Shown: piece by piece, positions 1-11,334 of the stretch
Layout: each line of letters opens with the position of its first letter
Numbering within the stretch: position 1 is the stretch's first letter
Notes under the pieces: model-generated
What the model was told of the DNA's origin: nothing
The model's database searches: none
The model's input: the letters and a program-made list of their open reading frames with translations, nothing else
Program-made: the position numbers and the translations under genes
DNA from: Blastobasis lacticolella
Taxonomy: Eukaryota > Arthropoda > Insecta > Lepidoptera > Blastobasidae
Length of the DNA: 64,000 nucleotides
Assembly (NCBI GenBank): GCA_905147135.1
Contig: LR990049.1
Span: 14,649,428 to 14,713,427 of the forward strand
Reading direction: 5' to 3'

Positions 1-740
1 GTAATAACTGCGATAGTTTCAGACCTAAGTATCAAGTCCGTTCGCAGTCAACACTACCACAAAACCTATTCATTCAGCGATCGCATCGCTGAGCGCGCTT
101 GTCTGGGGCAGCGAGTCCGTCCACTACTAATTGCGTAATAATAACTCAATCGGGCGGTCTCGTGTCGATGGCGGGCCCAATCATGGCCTTCCCTCTCGAG
201 AAACAGCTTAATTGTAGACACTATCCCTAAACTGACCCTTTTGTACCGTTCTAAACTTATTACAGACTACTCCGTATAAGAAATGGGAGGAACCGCTCTG
301 TCCATACAAAAGACATCAACGGTATCCCTCCAACGCTGTTTCACCGTACAAAAGACATCAACGAGCGCGAAGTGCTTTCATAGTTAGCTTTACTATTCTG
401 TGGTTAAGGTAACGTTCAGAAACCAGTTCTAATTTGCGAAACCGAATTTTATGTCCGCCAACGTTTCCATATTTCTCATTCGCGCCTCTGATGAGTCGAA
501 ATGATAGTGCGTGTGGCGATTTTATCCGTTTCGAAGAACGTGACCGCGAACGAGCTTCGCTGTTCTGTGGCGTACCGTTAAACTCGTAACGACCGTGTAG
601 TCCACATCAACTACTTACTGGCAATTTACGGTAACATTCCGTGCTTACAGAATGATTTAAAGCCAGAAAAATAGAAGGATATTCACTTAATGGTCTCGTT
701 TATAGACTATCAAACTGATTTGAAAGTAGAATAGTAGCGT
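1..740. other. Non-coding sequence, no gene seen
   Basis: No reading frame of convincing length or composition. The only structure noticed is a pair of copies of a short motif (ACAAAAGACATCAACG) at 306-321 and 348-363, which recurs in reverse orientation near 10.3, 10.7 and 12.1 kb. If the candidate exon at 7056-7208 is real, this stretch would lie in its downstream intron. Confidence 0.5.
303..363 (-). repeat. Two copies of a short dispersed motif
   Basis: CATACAAAAGACATCAACG at 303-321 and GTACAAAAGACATCAACG at 346-363. The reverse complement forms the core of three longer repeats at 10335-10356, 10676-10697 and 12102-12122. The flanks here do not obviously continue the match, so these may be only the core of an older repeat. 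Confidence 0.6.
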
Positions 741-1290
741 TGATGATTTTTCAGTTACATAATTGTATTGGGCATGACAGCGGGCGCGGGAGAGCCGCCG
801 CCGCCGCCGCCGCCGGCGCGCCGGTCGCGGGAACGCAACACGAACCGCCGCTGCAATTAAAGTATCGTCGTCGGGTCAGGCGAATTCCTCGGTGTTTATT
901 TTCAATCGGACGTGAACCACGCCATTGTTCGGCCGAGTTCGCTGAACCGGCTTCCCGCCGAAACCATGTTGTTTAGCTTCCGAGAGCGCAAGTAAATAAA
1001 TAAATCGTAGCAACAATAATGGCAGATATAACGAGCGTCGGACGGTCGGGCGCGGCGTAGCGGCGGCGCGCGGGCGGCCGGAGGTGAATGTCGGGCGCGC
1101 TGGGTGGGCGTGACGTCACGGCCGGAATGCGCCCGCGCCGCCCCGCGCCCGCACCCCCGCACACCCGCGACACCCCCGCGCCGGCCCACGTGGCGCGTAC
1201 GCACCGCGCAATAACACACCACCGCGCCAAACCAATACTCCTCTTCATTCAGCAGCTGAGTGCTTACGTCAGATACGCAACCTGAGTAAC
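741..1290. promoter_or_regulatory. CpG-rich island, candidate regulatory element
   Basis: A sharp rise in GC and CpG above the AT-rich surroundings, with a CGC-rich run near 795-815. It contains a full CRE (TGACGTCA, 1111-1118) just after TGGGTGGGCG and an E-box CACGTG (1187-1192). Reading frames here are open on both strands but are arginine/alanine/proline-rich, as expected from GC-rich non-coding DNA, so none is called. Promoter or enhancer identity is inference. Confidence 0.4.
1111..1118. promoter_or_regulatory. CRE-like palindrome TGACGTCA
   Basis: A perfect 8-bp cyclic-AMP response element consensus, the known site of CREB/ATF bZIP dimers. It lies inside a CpG-rich island next to a GGGTGGGCG stretch. 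Binding is not shown by sequence alone. Confidence 0.45.
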
Positions 1291-3685
1291 CTAATCATTG
1301 CAAGTTGCAACCGACTCGTAAATAGAGCTTTTGTCCTGGCCACGATAAAGGTCACTTTACGTTTTCCTAACTCTAGTAAACCTTTAACATAGTTTTCAAC
1401 GCAATTTCAAGAAAATATTGCAAATTGAATGAATCCATAGTCACGTTGTTAACGTTTATTGTGAGATTGGCGTAATAATCCCGCAGCTGCAAAACGTAAT
1501 TTCCGTTTAAATATTTGTTTACACTGCAAGAGAGGTCGTGACGTAAGCGTTGTCAGATTAGCTCTTTACAAACACCGTGATCCGCAATGCGCCGGCGCCG
1601 GCTACTATGCTTCCTGCAGATAAGAGATTGGGCCACTCGAGGCACGTTCTCACCGCCACCGCTGCGTCAGCGCCGATGCCGGTGCTGCTTTAGGAACTCA
1701 TTTAGACGATGCTATCTAACACCGCTTACGAATAGGATAGATAGCATTCTCTACAACACTTCGATTTAACGAGTCATGTCTCTATCAAGCAGGAAATAGT
1801 TTTGTGATAAAATTAGAAGCGAACAGGGTGGCGACAGGCCAGCCGGCTGCGGCTGACTTTGCCGCTTATCTCGGGTCGAAACCGTTACAATAATTACTGT
1901 CTCAATATAATTACTCGGTAATGTGTCTCCAAATAGCATATTTGTTAGGTGGGAACCGTCATATGTTTATCTTCCATGTTTACGATGCGTGTGGGCTTGT
2001 CATTAGAGGATTTTGGGATATTCCAGTGATAGTGGTAGGTTATTAACTCTGTTCACGACTGTTACATGATGATACGCATGTCTTGGAAGAAATTCTTATT
2101 TGAGCCGTTACAGAAAGAAGACGATTTTTATCTATGAAACTACCGTTAGGTTTGGCGAAAATGACGGAAACTGCAATTTATATAGAGGCACATATTTCAA
2201 TTTCTGGAAATCATAAATACAGTTACCTACAGTGGAAGTCAAGAGGAAAGAAGTTCCTGTGGGTACAACTGTAGGACCAACTTTTTGGAGCAAGTGATCT
2301 AAAGGTAAAGTTTAGTTTTAGTTAGTTCCCGTTTTCCGCGTTGGACTCACAGTTGGTTCCTTAGTTATGCGTGATTGAGAACCGGTTACAGTAGCCAGCC
2401 CAGCTCCTCCCAGAAGTCTATTAGGAGATTCACAGGCTTCACGAAAATACCCTGATCACATTCCATAAGCGGTAGTTTCCTTGGATACTAAATATTCCCC
2501 ACACAGGGGCTGTCTGTAGCTCCGAAAACATACAGTTATTTATTTAGCAAGTGGTGTTCTGTAATTGTATAAACTACTGTTTTGGCGGGGGATAGTTCGA
2601 TCACCAATAACTACTAACTTTTCGAAGCCAAGGAGTGCTGTCAATCATATGTCACATCACAACTTTAATGACTCCTATAATACCTAATCTGTTTTCAAAA
2701 TCAAGTATGTATTTATATTGACTAGTTATGTAAAAGACAAAATTATTCAAATTTTGTAGAGGGCAACAAAAACGGCAAAGTAAACATCAACCCATTCCAT
2801 AACCGTCTCAATCCTAATCCTTCACGCAAATCGTGCATCAAGCTAGTTCCTCATATCGTGAAAGATCTATTTGGGGTATGTGGTCGCTGTGTGTCTTACT
2901 GACTGTATTAGTATTCTGTGCTTTTAAGTTTATCGCGTCCGTCGGTCGCGGAGGCCGCTAGGACGTAGTGGGATTTGATTGGCGTGATCTCTGACATCCG
3001 GTGCCGCGTTCGGCGGAGCACCGGCCGCGCCATACATCTGCATATAATGGCCGTGGGTGTGGGCGCTATTATCCCATCAGAATGCATGAATCGTCGTGCG
3101 CTGCTTAGAACCATACAGCACGGAACATGTTCAAAGCCATTATGCAATGCCGTGAACAAATAGGTATCAGCGAAATGCCTGGCTGTTATTGTCTTGTGAT
3201 ATAGCAAGGTATTTCCGAGTAAAGTTAGTCAATTGTCAGTCAATTATATTAGTCGTCCAAAACAAATATGGCGCTTACATTTTAAAATAATGTTGCTTCT
3301 TTTATACCTTGGATGCTGCTAAAATCCGAAAATGAAGTGCTAATGCCACACAGGATTCATTTATTTGCATGCACTCAAAACAAGTGGCAATCGTCAAGGA
3401 CATAACAAGTTGGCCAATTGGCCACTCGGCCATCAGCGCGCTGTGGCCCAATGTCATTGACACTTTTATGATCTGCTTTATGTAATTTTACGAGGCTTAG
3501 CGCAGGTGCTAAGTATTTTGCATGTGAATTGTATATTTCAAGAAGGAAGAGTGCAAATTAGATCTGCAAATTTTTTTACCCATATAATTACGTCAGTAGT
3601 AACTTCAGTTGTTACTAAAAAGATTGGAAAGTTAGCCACCTCCGCGTTTCTTTTTTTTTGGTCTGTGGTTGTTACGTTTCTTTGC
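1291..3685. other. Non-coding sequence, nothing recognised
   Basis: Mostly AT-rich with scattered stop codons in every frame. The short frames near 1587-1769 and 2908-3207 have no recognisable domain, splice context or biased composition. No RNA gene or clear repeat was recognised. Confidence 0.5.
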
Positions 3686-4165
3686 GAAATTATTATTACA
3701 ATATAAAAGCTGCCTGGCGCAACTTCGTTCGCGTGTTTTCAATTTAATGAACTCTACCGCTATCCTACCCTACCCTACCCCTACCCTGTTTTTATTATTG
3801 CCTAGGGAGGCACACGGACGGACAGTCCACCTGATGGAAAACATTTTTTTAAAGATAAAATATAGCTTATAGAGGTGAAAGAGTTTTAAAATTGGTTCAT
3901 TAGCTTTTAAGTTTATCCATTACAAACAAACATACAATAACATTTTTCCTCTTTATTTATTCGTATGTCATTAATAACATTAGTATAGATTGCAATTTCC
4001 CTGGGGAACTAAAATTTTATAAATTAATAAATATTGATAATGTAGCTTAGGTGAAATAGTTTTTAAAATCGGTTGAGTAAGTATTATTTGAATTTATCGA
4101 TTACAAACAAACAAAACGACAAACAATCAAATCTTTTCTGATTATAATATTTGTATAGAAAATAA
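3686..4165. repeat. Degraded Helitron-like short repeats with (TACCC)n
   Basis: This stretch has the string CGCAACTTCGTTCGCGTG, then a short TACCC run (3763-3786), then two segments describing the same pattern: a GTGAAA(T/G)AGTTTT block, a GGTT(C/G) block, then TTTATC(C/G)ATTACAAACAAAC (near 3865-3930 and 4045-4110). Such blocks are typical of abundant Helitron-like non-autonomous repeats in Lepidoptera (Lep1 type, from general knowledge). The ends are too decayed for a firm boundary. Confidence 0.5.
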
Positions 4166-5900
4166 TGTCAGCTTCCTGTTTTACCTTTCTTTTTTCTGAA
4201 TTTAAGATATGTCTTTTATTTTCTGTTCCGAGATTAGCTCAATCTCGTAAAGTCAACTATCGAGTAAGTTCTACGTAAGTATATAAGATTCTGTCATAAA
4301 TTATTTTCTGACCATTTGGCACTTGGCATTATACCCAGTTTCTGAACTATGCTGATCAGTTTCTGGAATAAAATCACACTTCGCAGCAATCTCATTCATT
4401 GTTACGATGACGCTTTATTATCAATCAGAACAGAAAAAGCCTCAGTCTTGTGAAAGTTGCCAAGTTATGTGGACACCAGAACAGGTTTTGTGGCTGTATC
4501 TTAGTCGTTTTATCGGTTAATCGTTATCTCTCAATTTATGTACAAAAACAAAATGTCAAGATAGTCGAAATGGAATGTGAGAAATCTGAAATATTCAACA
4601 GTGTTACTTAGTTCAACCATAATGGTTCAAGATTAAAGAGATCGAACGTAGGATTCAAAGCAGTTTATAATAATACTGGTAGAATACATAGTGTAAAATC
4701 AGATAGCGCAACCAAGTAGCGATCATTCAAATTGTCCAATTCATTACGCGATGTCACGACAATGGGTCGTTCATTAGGTTGATGGTTAAATTATTGCTGA
4801 GACGTGAGCGCACAAAGTTATGGGATAGGTGACGAAGGGAAATCAGTGTACGTTTTTGTGGCAGGTACTCCTTGGACGGAAGCTCTGAGCACTGATGAGG
4901 AAAAACGGTAGAATGTGCACCGAAGCGCGCGCGCACCCACGTGGTGCTGAAACGCGACACCAGAAGTGCCGCCAGCTATGCGCCCGGCCAACTGCTACCT
5001 CGCAACTGTTGCGGTTTTGGAAGTAAATGTTGCTTTATCGTAAGAGATTTTAGATTTGTTGTTTAGTTTTCTTATTAGGAATACGAGATGGGAATAGATA
5101 TGATTACGTCTCAATTTTTAAATCAATTAGTAGTTAATTTAACTCAGTTTATCAGCTGTGATTGTAACGTTCTCAAAATACCCAGAAGACAGTCTAAAAG
5201 CTGCACCTTTGAAAATCGTGGGTGTACAATCATTTATAGGTTTCCATCGCAGCTGCCGCCCGCCGGCGAGCTCAATGTTTGGACGAAGACAGACTATATG
5301 TGGGAAAAACAAGTGGGACAGAGACAACGAATGAATCTTAAAGAAGAGGAAAGAAGATACGGGAAAGAAAGGGATGAACGATCGGAAACCACAAGATGTC
5401 TCAATTCCACGAGGCAAGCGCTGTGCGGTCCTGCCAGACATAAAACTTTATAGAATGGCATTCTTTTCTTTTTACTTTGAAGAAGCAGTTATGAAGGAAA
5501 TATAAATATTTGTGTAATGAATTTAAGAACAACAGTTGAATGGAGTTGAGAACGTGATACGCATTGATTGCAGCGGATCATGAGCTTATGTTTTACTAAA
5601 ATAGTAGCTAATTTGGTCTAGAAGTTAACATCTTATTGGTGTTGTAGTTGGTCTTATGGGAATTACTAAATTAGACTCTTAAAGTAGGTAAAGTTTATTT
5701 TGGGTACTGTAAATACCACTGCAGTTGTCAATCTACGTGCTATTTATAGGCACGGGCTTTATAACATCAACTAGGGGTGTGGTTTAGCATAACCTACTCT
5801 ACTAACTTCAAACCAATATCTTACAAAATAAAGAAATTCCATTTTCTACAGTCAGCCACTTTTTGTTCCAGAGCTCGACGTAAACTAATTTTTTTATAGA
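4166..5900. other. Non-coding sequence, one unsupported ORF
   Basis: AT-rich. A 121-codon plus-strand frame at 5088-5453 has no recognisable domain and overlaps a 100-codon minus-strand frame, so it is not called a gene. A purine-rich patch lies at about 5338-5385. Nothing else was recognised. Confidence 0.45.
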
Positions 5901-7055
5901 GTCCACCTCTGATAGAGTCATGGCTCTGCGCGCGATGATGTCTCTATCGGCTGGATGGGATGCGCGTGCGGCGCCCCCGCCCGCGCCCCCGCGCCTTAAT
6001 TGCTTCATCTTGCATACGACCGACCACGCTCCTGCATTAAAGGTAACTGCTACACGTTACATTAACCTCACCACGAATTACCAGCTGTTTTATGCTTTCC
6101 TACTATGTGATGAACTATTTCTTGTACAATGTTTCGTATTTTACTTAAATATGTAAGTTGGAACTTATTTTGTACAGCTTCGTGGTTTTGTAACATGGTC
6201 TTTACTTTGTATGAGGTACTTTAGATATTGAGTCGAGCATTAATGAACATCTTTTTTACAACTACACGAAGCAATTGCCTGAAGTAAATAACTTTTCGTT
6301 GCGCTACTATCTCTTCATGTAATTTCAAACTCTTCAAACATCGGGATACGTTTTGTTTATCGACTTATTTCGACGATTATGTAAGGCACAATCAATCTTT
6401 ATTCCTTTTACGGTGGGATCGAGGATAATATTAATTGAGCTGTCAGAGTTTCCAGTGAGTTGTTTAAACGGGAAGGTTTCGCAAATGGCCCTGGCAGGGG
6501 TGCGGCGCGGGCGGCCGCCTGCGTGCGGCCTTCTAGGAAAGCGCTACCTTCCCCGAACCTGCAGCCTCCGCGCCAATTCAATGCTTTCTATACGCGCCGG
6601 CCCAAACACCGGCACGACCACCATAAATTACCCCTTACGAGTTTTTGTTGCATTACGTGTTTTAGTTAAGTAACTGGTAAATGTCAACGACTAAACTTTG
6701 TTGTGTAGCGATTTTTTATATAAATAGGAATTCCTTTTATAATTGTATTCTGCTTATCTGCTTGACGTGACTCAGCAGAACACAGAAATATTGTGATTAA
6801 AAAGTTTATGGTACAGATGAGCTTTAACTTTCTGAGCTTCGAGATACGGTAGGTAGGTCGCGCGATACGGCCTTTTAAATACGCGCGGCCTTGATAGTAC
6901 GCGCGATTACCGCTAGTCGGCGCCACGACTCGGCACTGCCGCGTTCCTTAGCACGATTGACATGACATTCGCAGAAAAACAATCACACGTGCAATATGAC
7001 AAGCGAAACTTGAAACTAAAATCCCGTGTAGGCGAATATGTTGTGGGCACTGCAC
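5901..7055. other. Non-coding, two small GC-rich patches
   Basis: GC-rich patches at about 5920-6000 and 6480-6610 interrupt AT-rich DNA. No frame in them looks like protein. If the exon at 7056-7208 is real, this is the beginning of its downstream intron, starting with a GTGCAG donor read on the minus strand. Confidence 0.4.
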
Positions 7056-7208
7056 CTTTTCAAGTTCGGAGAGCGCGAGCGCCGCGTCCACCCAGCTGGT
7101 GCGAATGTACAGGTCGGCGCTGTGGCGCGCCTCGGCGGCAGTGGGGCTCTCGCCCGCGGCAGGCGCTATCCGAGGATTCGAAGGAGCCTCGGAATCGGGA
7201 GCCACCAT
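7056..7208 (-). CDS. Candidate first coding exon of an unrecognised gene
   Basis: On the minus strand an ATG (7208-7206) has A at -3 and G at +4, a strong start context. It opens a 51-codon frame ending in Lys at a possible donor (AAAG followed by GTGCAG at 7055). The frame starts MVAPDSEAPSNPR, has a Pro/Ala/Ser/Glu-rich segment, and ends in a more ordered amphipathic stretch (YIRTSWVDAALALSELEK). This composition looks protein-like, unlike the Arg/Ala/Pro translations of nearby GC-rich DNA. The frame is closed upstream by TGA, so this would be the true N-terminus. No family was recognised. Later exons were not found between 1 and 7055 and may lie off the left edge. Alternatives are a chance frame in a CpG island, or an exon entered by a splice acceptor just upstream. 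The donor is weaker than consensus. Confidence 0.5.
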
Positions 7209-7429
7209 GATCTCGGGGCCAGGCTTGTCACCAGTATCCTCATGAAGACGGCCGGAGTCCGTCTGGCGGCACACGCTGTCATATCACTCGCCGCCACATA
7301 ACCACACACTCGCACACTGTGATTCTTCACTTCTATCCAGCACTGTACCGTTCGGGACACGAACCGCCACGAGTTTCGATATCGGAACGCACGAACGTGT
7401 ATCGACACTAGCGCGACCCGAGCTGCACT
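7209..7429 (-). other. Probable 5' untranslated leader
   Basis: Read on the minus strand, this links an initiator-like TCAGT to the ATG at 7208. It contains GTG/AGTG-rich stretches such as GAATCACAGTGTGCGAGTG, a texture common in insect leaders. Upstream ATGs occur, for example in ATGTGGCGGCGAGTGATATGA, a 7-codon upstream frame including its stop. The assignment rests on the exon call and has no independent proof. Confidence 0.35.
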
Positions 7430-7431
7430 GA
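7427..7431 (-). promoter_or_regulatory. Initiator-like TCAGT
   Basis: On the minus strand, GGATCAGTGCAG contains the arthropod initiator TCAGT with A+1 at 7429, about 220 nt before the candidate start codon. No TATA box or clean downstream promoter element was seen at the expected spacing. An E-box CACGTG lies upstream at 7573-7578. Five bases alone are weak evidence; it is listed for its position. Confidence 0.3.
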
Positions 7432-7433
7432 TC

Positions 7434-8099
7434 CGAGCGCGGCGCGAGTGCGGCCACTGACTGGGTGTTTGTTGAACCGCCATCATGGTTCCGCCCGCTA
7501 AGTTGCCGCGCCGGGCCCGAGTGCGCCCGAGCGCCGCCGGACTCCTTCGAAGGGGCTCGCTTCGGGACCACACACGTGATAGTGCTTTTCCTCTCGCACA
7601 CTACGGGGGTGAGGGAATACACAACACAACAAAATAAAAGCATTGAATGAAATGAAGTTGCAAGAGGAACATCATTGCACTGGCTCCACTCCACATGAGA
7701 CTATTCAAGTTCTTGTAAAATGCGAGATTTGAAGATTAGCTGGCTTGCATAAAACATTGCAAATATTTCATGTAGGTAATTATATGCACGCACAAGGAAT
7801 ATTGAAGCACAAATTGGGAAATACAACAAATCAGTTTCAAGAATCAGTTTTCCATATTTTTTTAATATTTCCATAATTGCGATATTTGACGTGCTGCTAT
7901 GCTAAGCCAATGGTCATTCAAGTCCAGTCGCACTCAGTGCCACTTGAAGGCAGTGATCCCCGCTTTAGACTCACAAAAGTTATTACATCCCCACAATTAC
8001 CACAAAGAGAGGGCGTTTGCTAGCTAAACATTCACTCCGTATACAGATAATAAAGGCGGATCAAACATTCGGACGCACCATATCATTTTGTTTACCGAG
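7434..8099. other. Region upstream of the candidate first exon
   Basis: GC-rich from about 7434 to 7610, then AT-rich. It would hold the proximal promoter if the 7056-7208 exon is real. Overlapping frames on both strands (7465-7650, 7284-7694) are not protein-like. Confidence 0.35.
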
Positions 8100-8300
8100 T
8101 TTTCTGAGTAAAAAGTCGGAGGAGCGTGCCCCCGGCGGGCGGCGGCTGCTCCTTTGAAGTCACCGACATAAAAGGCCGCCGGCGGTGATTTAACTAATGA
8201 ATTTATTTAGCGGGCGTGTGGAGAAGTGCCGACGAGTCCTAGCTCGGCGCCTGCCGCCAGCCGCCAGCCGCCGACGGGTAAACCAACACGGCCCACTGAA
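8100..8300. promoter_or_regulatory. CpG-rich island, candidate regulatory element
   Basis: Short GC-rich block with GACATAAAAGGCCGCC at 8164-8179. A near-identical GACATAAAAGGC occurs at 40748-40759 beside another GC-rich island. No coding frame is supported. The ATAAAAG string could be a TATA-like or Caudal-like site; this is inference. Confidence 0.3.
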
Positions 8301-10260
8301 ATCGATCAATGTCCCTATCCCTAGTCCTTCGAGCCGGATACTTCTCTGTTTGTCACGAAAATCCATTAAAACCAATGGGTTACAATATGTGTAATATCCT
8401 TGATTAAACCGGAATTTTGTGATACTCCGGTTTTGGTCCTTCGAGTGGGATAGACACTTCTCTATTTAATGCAGAAATCCTTAAAAACGTTATCTTGTGA
8501 CAAGAAAGTGTTCATTCTTGTTGAGGATGTTACATAATACATGTATGAAGCTGTGAACTGGACGGAGTGCCTAAACGTATTAAAACGATAAGTACAATTA
8601 TTTCTGTCGTACGTGGAATAGTTACACCCTGTATAGTTGATGAAATATCTAAGTCGATAGCGAATTCTGATCACTAACTTCATGACAAATAATTCGAGTT
8701 CTAAGTCAAAGGACCAAAGAACCTCATTATACCGCACCAATTTCGCCTAAACGTTATTGTGTGTCGAGAAGCTTTTTTTTATTGTAAGGTATTGTTGATA
8801 ATTTAAATCGGTAGCGACGTACTGCTCATTCTAATCACCAACCGACCTCTACGAGTACACCAAACAAATAATTCATTCCAAACCCAAACTCAAACTTGTC
8901 GGACCGGGGCATATAATTTACGTACCTATGTAGCAACGTCGATTTGCACTCGCGGCGAATTCACTAGAGTCATTAGCATCGTGCTGGCGAATACATAATT
9001 CAGCGTATCGCGTCCTATTCACACGTCAATTTGACAAACGTGCCGCGGTGCCAACGCCACTCCTTTTGAGCTGGCGACGACGAGGTTAGGAGGGGGACAC
9101 GCGGCCTGCATAGGCAATTGCAACTACTCGTACTAATTGGGATTCCCCAGGATTACATTTGATTTTTAACAATGTTTTATTACCCCTTGATTGCGCGCGA
9201 TGAGCGTATTGATAAGGTTATATGCTGCGTACTTTATGTAGGTGAGGTACTTGTAGTTTTTATACACCAAGGGGAGAAAGCAGTGTCTTGCGTCACGGAT
9301 GGCTTATTGGATCCTGCGTAGCGAAGAGTTTAACTCCTGTGCGAAGAAAGGGAGTTAAGGTAAGTCCTGAGTGCAGCGAGGGGTTCAAGTCGCCCAAGAC
9401 TAAGACAGCTTTATCCCAGAGGGGAATACTCTACTTTTCACACCATCTGTGAGACAAAAAATAAAGTAACTACAGCGTCTAATTTTAAAAAATCCGAAGT
9501 TATATCAGTATAGCTTCACGACATGTTCGTGCCAAATAAAAATATAATTTGTAACTGAAAATTATAACACAAAATACATTTTCTATTCCATTTGTACAAT
9601 TTGAGCAGTCTAAAGTCTTGCAATCATACTGCCTAGTCTTTATTTATTTATTTAATTTTAGTCACGGGCTTTGTAATCGAGCCCTTTTTTTTCTACTTTC
9701 TAACAAATTACTTTACTCCCTTGGGAGTTTCTGACAATATTATCTCTCTGCAGGTAACAAGGCCATGCTTTACGGGACTTTTATGGTATCTACATAATTG
9801 TCGAGGTGGAGGTGCGAACATTTATTTTATTTAGCGATGTTTTTTACATTGTAGTAAATAAAAATAAATATAATTAATAAGGAATACGTAATGTTCAAGC
9901 TGACACAAGTTTAATTAACACATGAATGTGAATTGGCATTTGAAGTTAATCTTGTCCGAAACGTAATTTAAACCGTAAAAAGGTAGTATATTACAAAGGT
10001 ACATTATTAAAGGTAGTATGTAGAGTGATAATTGTTAGAGTCAAACAAAACTTAACAAAACTACGATTTAACACAACGTTTGAAAGGAAGAACCGTTTTG
10101 GTTTTAGAAATATTCTAATCATTACTAGATATGAAAGTTTAGTTCGAAATTACTAACGACTTTTTAATGACGATACGCAGAATAGTTCTTGGAACTAACG
10201 TTTAGCTTCACAAAGTTACGACGTAAAACATATTTGTAATTGCAAATAGATAATGTCTAC
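8301..10260. other. Non-coding sequence, small conserved-looking patches
   Basis: AT-rich with no supported frame. The stretch 8930-9240 is less AT-rich and has several homeodomain/GATA-like strings (ATTAGCAT, TGATAAGG), which could be a regulatory element. 9640-9690 has a TTTATTTATTTA run typical of repeat tails. Nothing firm. Confidence 0.4.
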
Positions 10261-10432
10261 GCTTGAGGCGAAATTTCAAGCATGTAAAGCCGCCATTTAT
10301 GAATTTCATTGAGCGATGATTAGTGTCACGGAAACGCGTTGATGTCTTTTGTATGGCGATTCTGGCCAAAGGCAAACTCGTCTGCCATAAATACGTGATA
10401 TAAATTTTCTTATTGTATTTATATACCTAAAA
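10261..10432 (+). repeat. Local repeat family, copy 1
   Basis: Contains CGCGTTGATGTCTTTTGTATGG (10335-10356), then GGCGATTCTGGCCAAA, GCAAACTCGTCTGCCATAAATA and an AT-rich tail. The same order recurs at 10639-10770 and 12060-12200. Copies 1 and 2 also share an upstream GCATGTAAAG/CCATGTAAAG block followed by CGCCATT. No coding frame; family unknown. Confidence 0.7.
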
Positions 10433-10530
10433 ACAATAATTATTATGAGTTTTTTTTAAATTAATATTTGAATATTTTATTTGTTGTTTTTATTAACAGA
10501 TAAAATAACCGAGCGTCTAGAGCGAATGGA

Positions 10531-10634
10531 ACGTCGGTGACCTAATGGTAAAGGGGTTCGACTCGTCCCCAGAGGTTCCTGGTTCGAATCCCAGTGCCGT
10601 TGAAAGTACCAATGATTCTTTTCTGAGTTATGTA
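10531..10634 (+). mobile_element. tRNA-derived SINE, family A, 5' part
   Basis: Starts ACGTCGGTGACCTAATGG with a pol III A-box-like TGACCTAATGG and a B box GGTTCGAATCC (10581-10591). It then continues with the family's post-tRNA segment (GTACCAATGATTCTTTTCTGAG). The same head plus segment is seen at 20801, 38244 (minus) and 57178, so it is a dispersed SINE and not a functional tRNA gene. The 3' body is missing here. Confidence 0.75.
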
Positions 10635-10638
10635 GGCA

Positions 10639-10775
10639 AAATTTGAACCATGTAAAGTCGCCATTGTCACGGAAACGCGTTGATGTCTTTTATATGGCGA
10701 TTCTGGTCAACAGCAAACTCGTTCACCATAAATATTTAATTTTCTTATTGTATTTTGTATAAAATTTTGTTGAAT
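10639..10775 (+). repeat. Local repeat family, copy 2
   Basis: Same order of blocks as copy 1: ATGTAAAG, CGCCATT, CGCGTTGATGTCTTTTATATGG (10676-10697), GGCGATTCTGG, AACTCGTTCACCATAAAT, then TATTTTGTATAAAATTTTG. It ends next to the retroposon insertion at 10788. Confidence 0.7.
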
Positions 10776-10787
10776 AATGTTGTTTTA
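10776..10787. repeat. Target-site duplication, left copy
   Basis: AATGTTGTTTTA, identical to 11253-11264. The two copies bracket the minus-strand retroposon fragment, as expected from target-primed insertion. Confidence 0.75.
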
Positions 10788-11252
10788 CTTACTTACTTAC
10801 TTACTGCGCTGGCTCAGCGACCCAAAGTGGATCTTGGCCTCCGACACCAGAGACCGCCACCTCTCCCTATCCTGCGCCATCTCCTGCCAATCGAGGATTC
10901 CTAGTGCGTGCAGGTCTTTCAAGACTTCATCCCTCCAGCGATATCTGGGTCGCCCGACCGGTCGACGTCCGCTCGGCCGACCCACATATGCTCTCCTTAC
11001 GGCGCGATCCTCCCCCATCCTCTCCACGTGGCCAAGCCAACGCAATCTTGCAGCCTTGATCTCTCCCAGAATATTGGGTTCGAAAATAAGCTGTTCCACC
11101 TCCTCGTTCTTTCTTCTCTTCCACATGCCGTCCTCACCCTGTGTTGGCCCCAGAATTTTCCGGATATCTTACGTTCAGCGACCAATAACTTGTTCTCCTC
11201 CTTAAGTGTCAGTGTCCAAGCCTCACATCCGTACATCAAGATTGGTCTAATA
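10788..11252 (-). mobile_element. 5'-truncated RTE-like non-LTR retrotransposon
   Basis: The minus strand encodes the C-terminal end of a non-LTR reverse transcriptase. PILMYGCEAWTLT is followed, after one frameshift near 11130-11160, by RLRWLGHVERMGEDRAV, GRPSGRRPVGRPRYRW, AQDRERW and a stop after SLSQRSK. These are typical of insect RTE-like elements (family knowledge). The 3' end is a short repeat of TAAG (GTAAGTAAGTAAGTAA read on the minus strand). Identical 12-bp duplications flank the element. It is dead: truncated and frameshifted. An active copy would encode endonuclease plus reverse transcriptase. Confidence 0.85.
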
Positions 11253-11264
11253 AATGTTGTTTTA
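11253..11264. repeat. Target-site duplication, right copy
   Basis: AATGTTGTTTTA, exact partner of 10776-10787. Confidence 0.75.
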
Positions 11265-11334
11265 ATTAAAAGATAAATTTGCCATTGACACCTTCGTTTC
11301 GTTTTAAATTGATGTAATTAATAATTAATGTTTA

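Noticed and set aside
3763..3790. TACCC run as interstitial telomere repeat
   Set aside because: Insect telomeres are usually TTAGG/CCTAA. This unit is TACCC and sits in a Helitron-like repeat.
5088..5453. 121-codon plus-strand ORF
   Set aside because: No recognised domain, no leader or splice context, and a 100-codon ORF overlaps on the other strand. Length is within chance for this amount of sequence.
10531..10602. tRNA gene candidates (also 20801-20880, 33315-33390 minus, 38170-38244 minus, 57178-57252)
   Set aside because: A and B boxes are present, but each tRNA-like part is fused to the same conserved non-tRNA body and the cloverleaf is imperfect. They are SINE heads.
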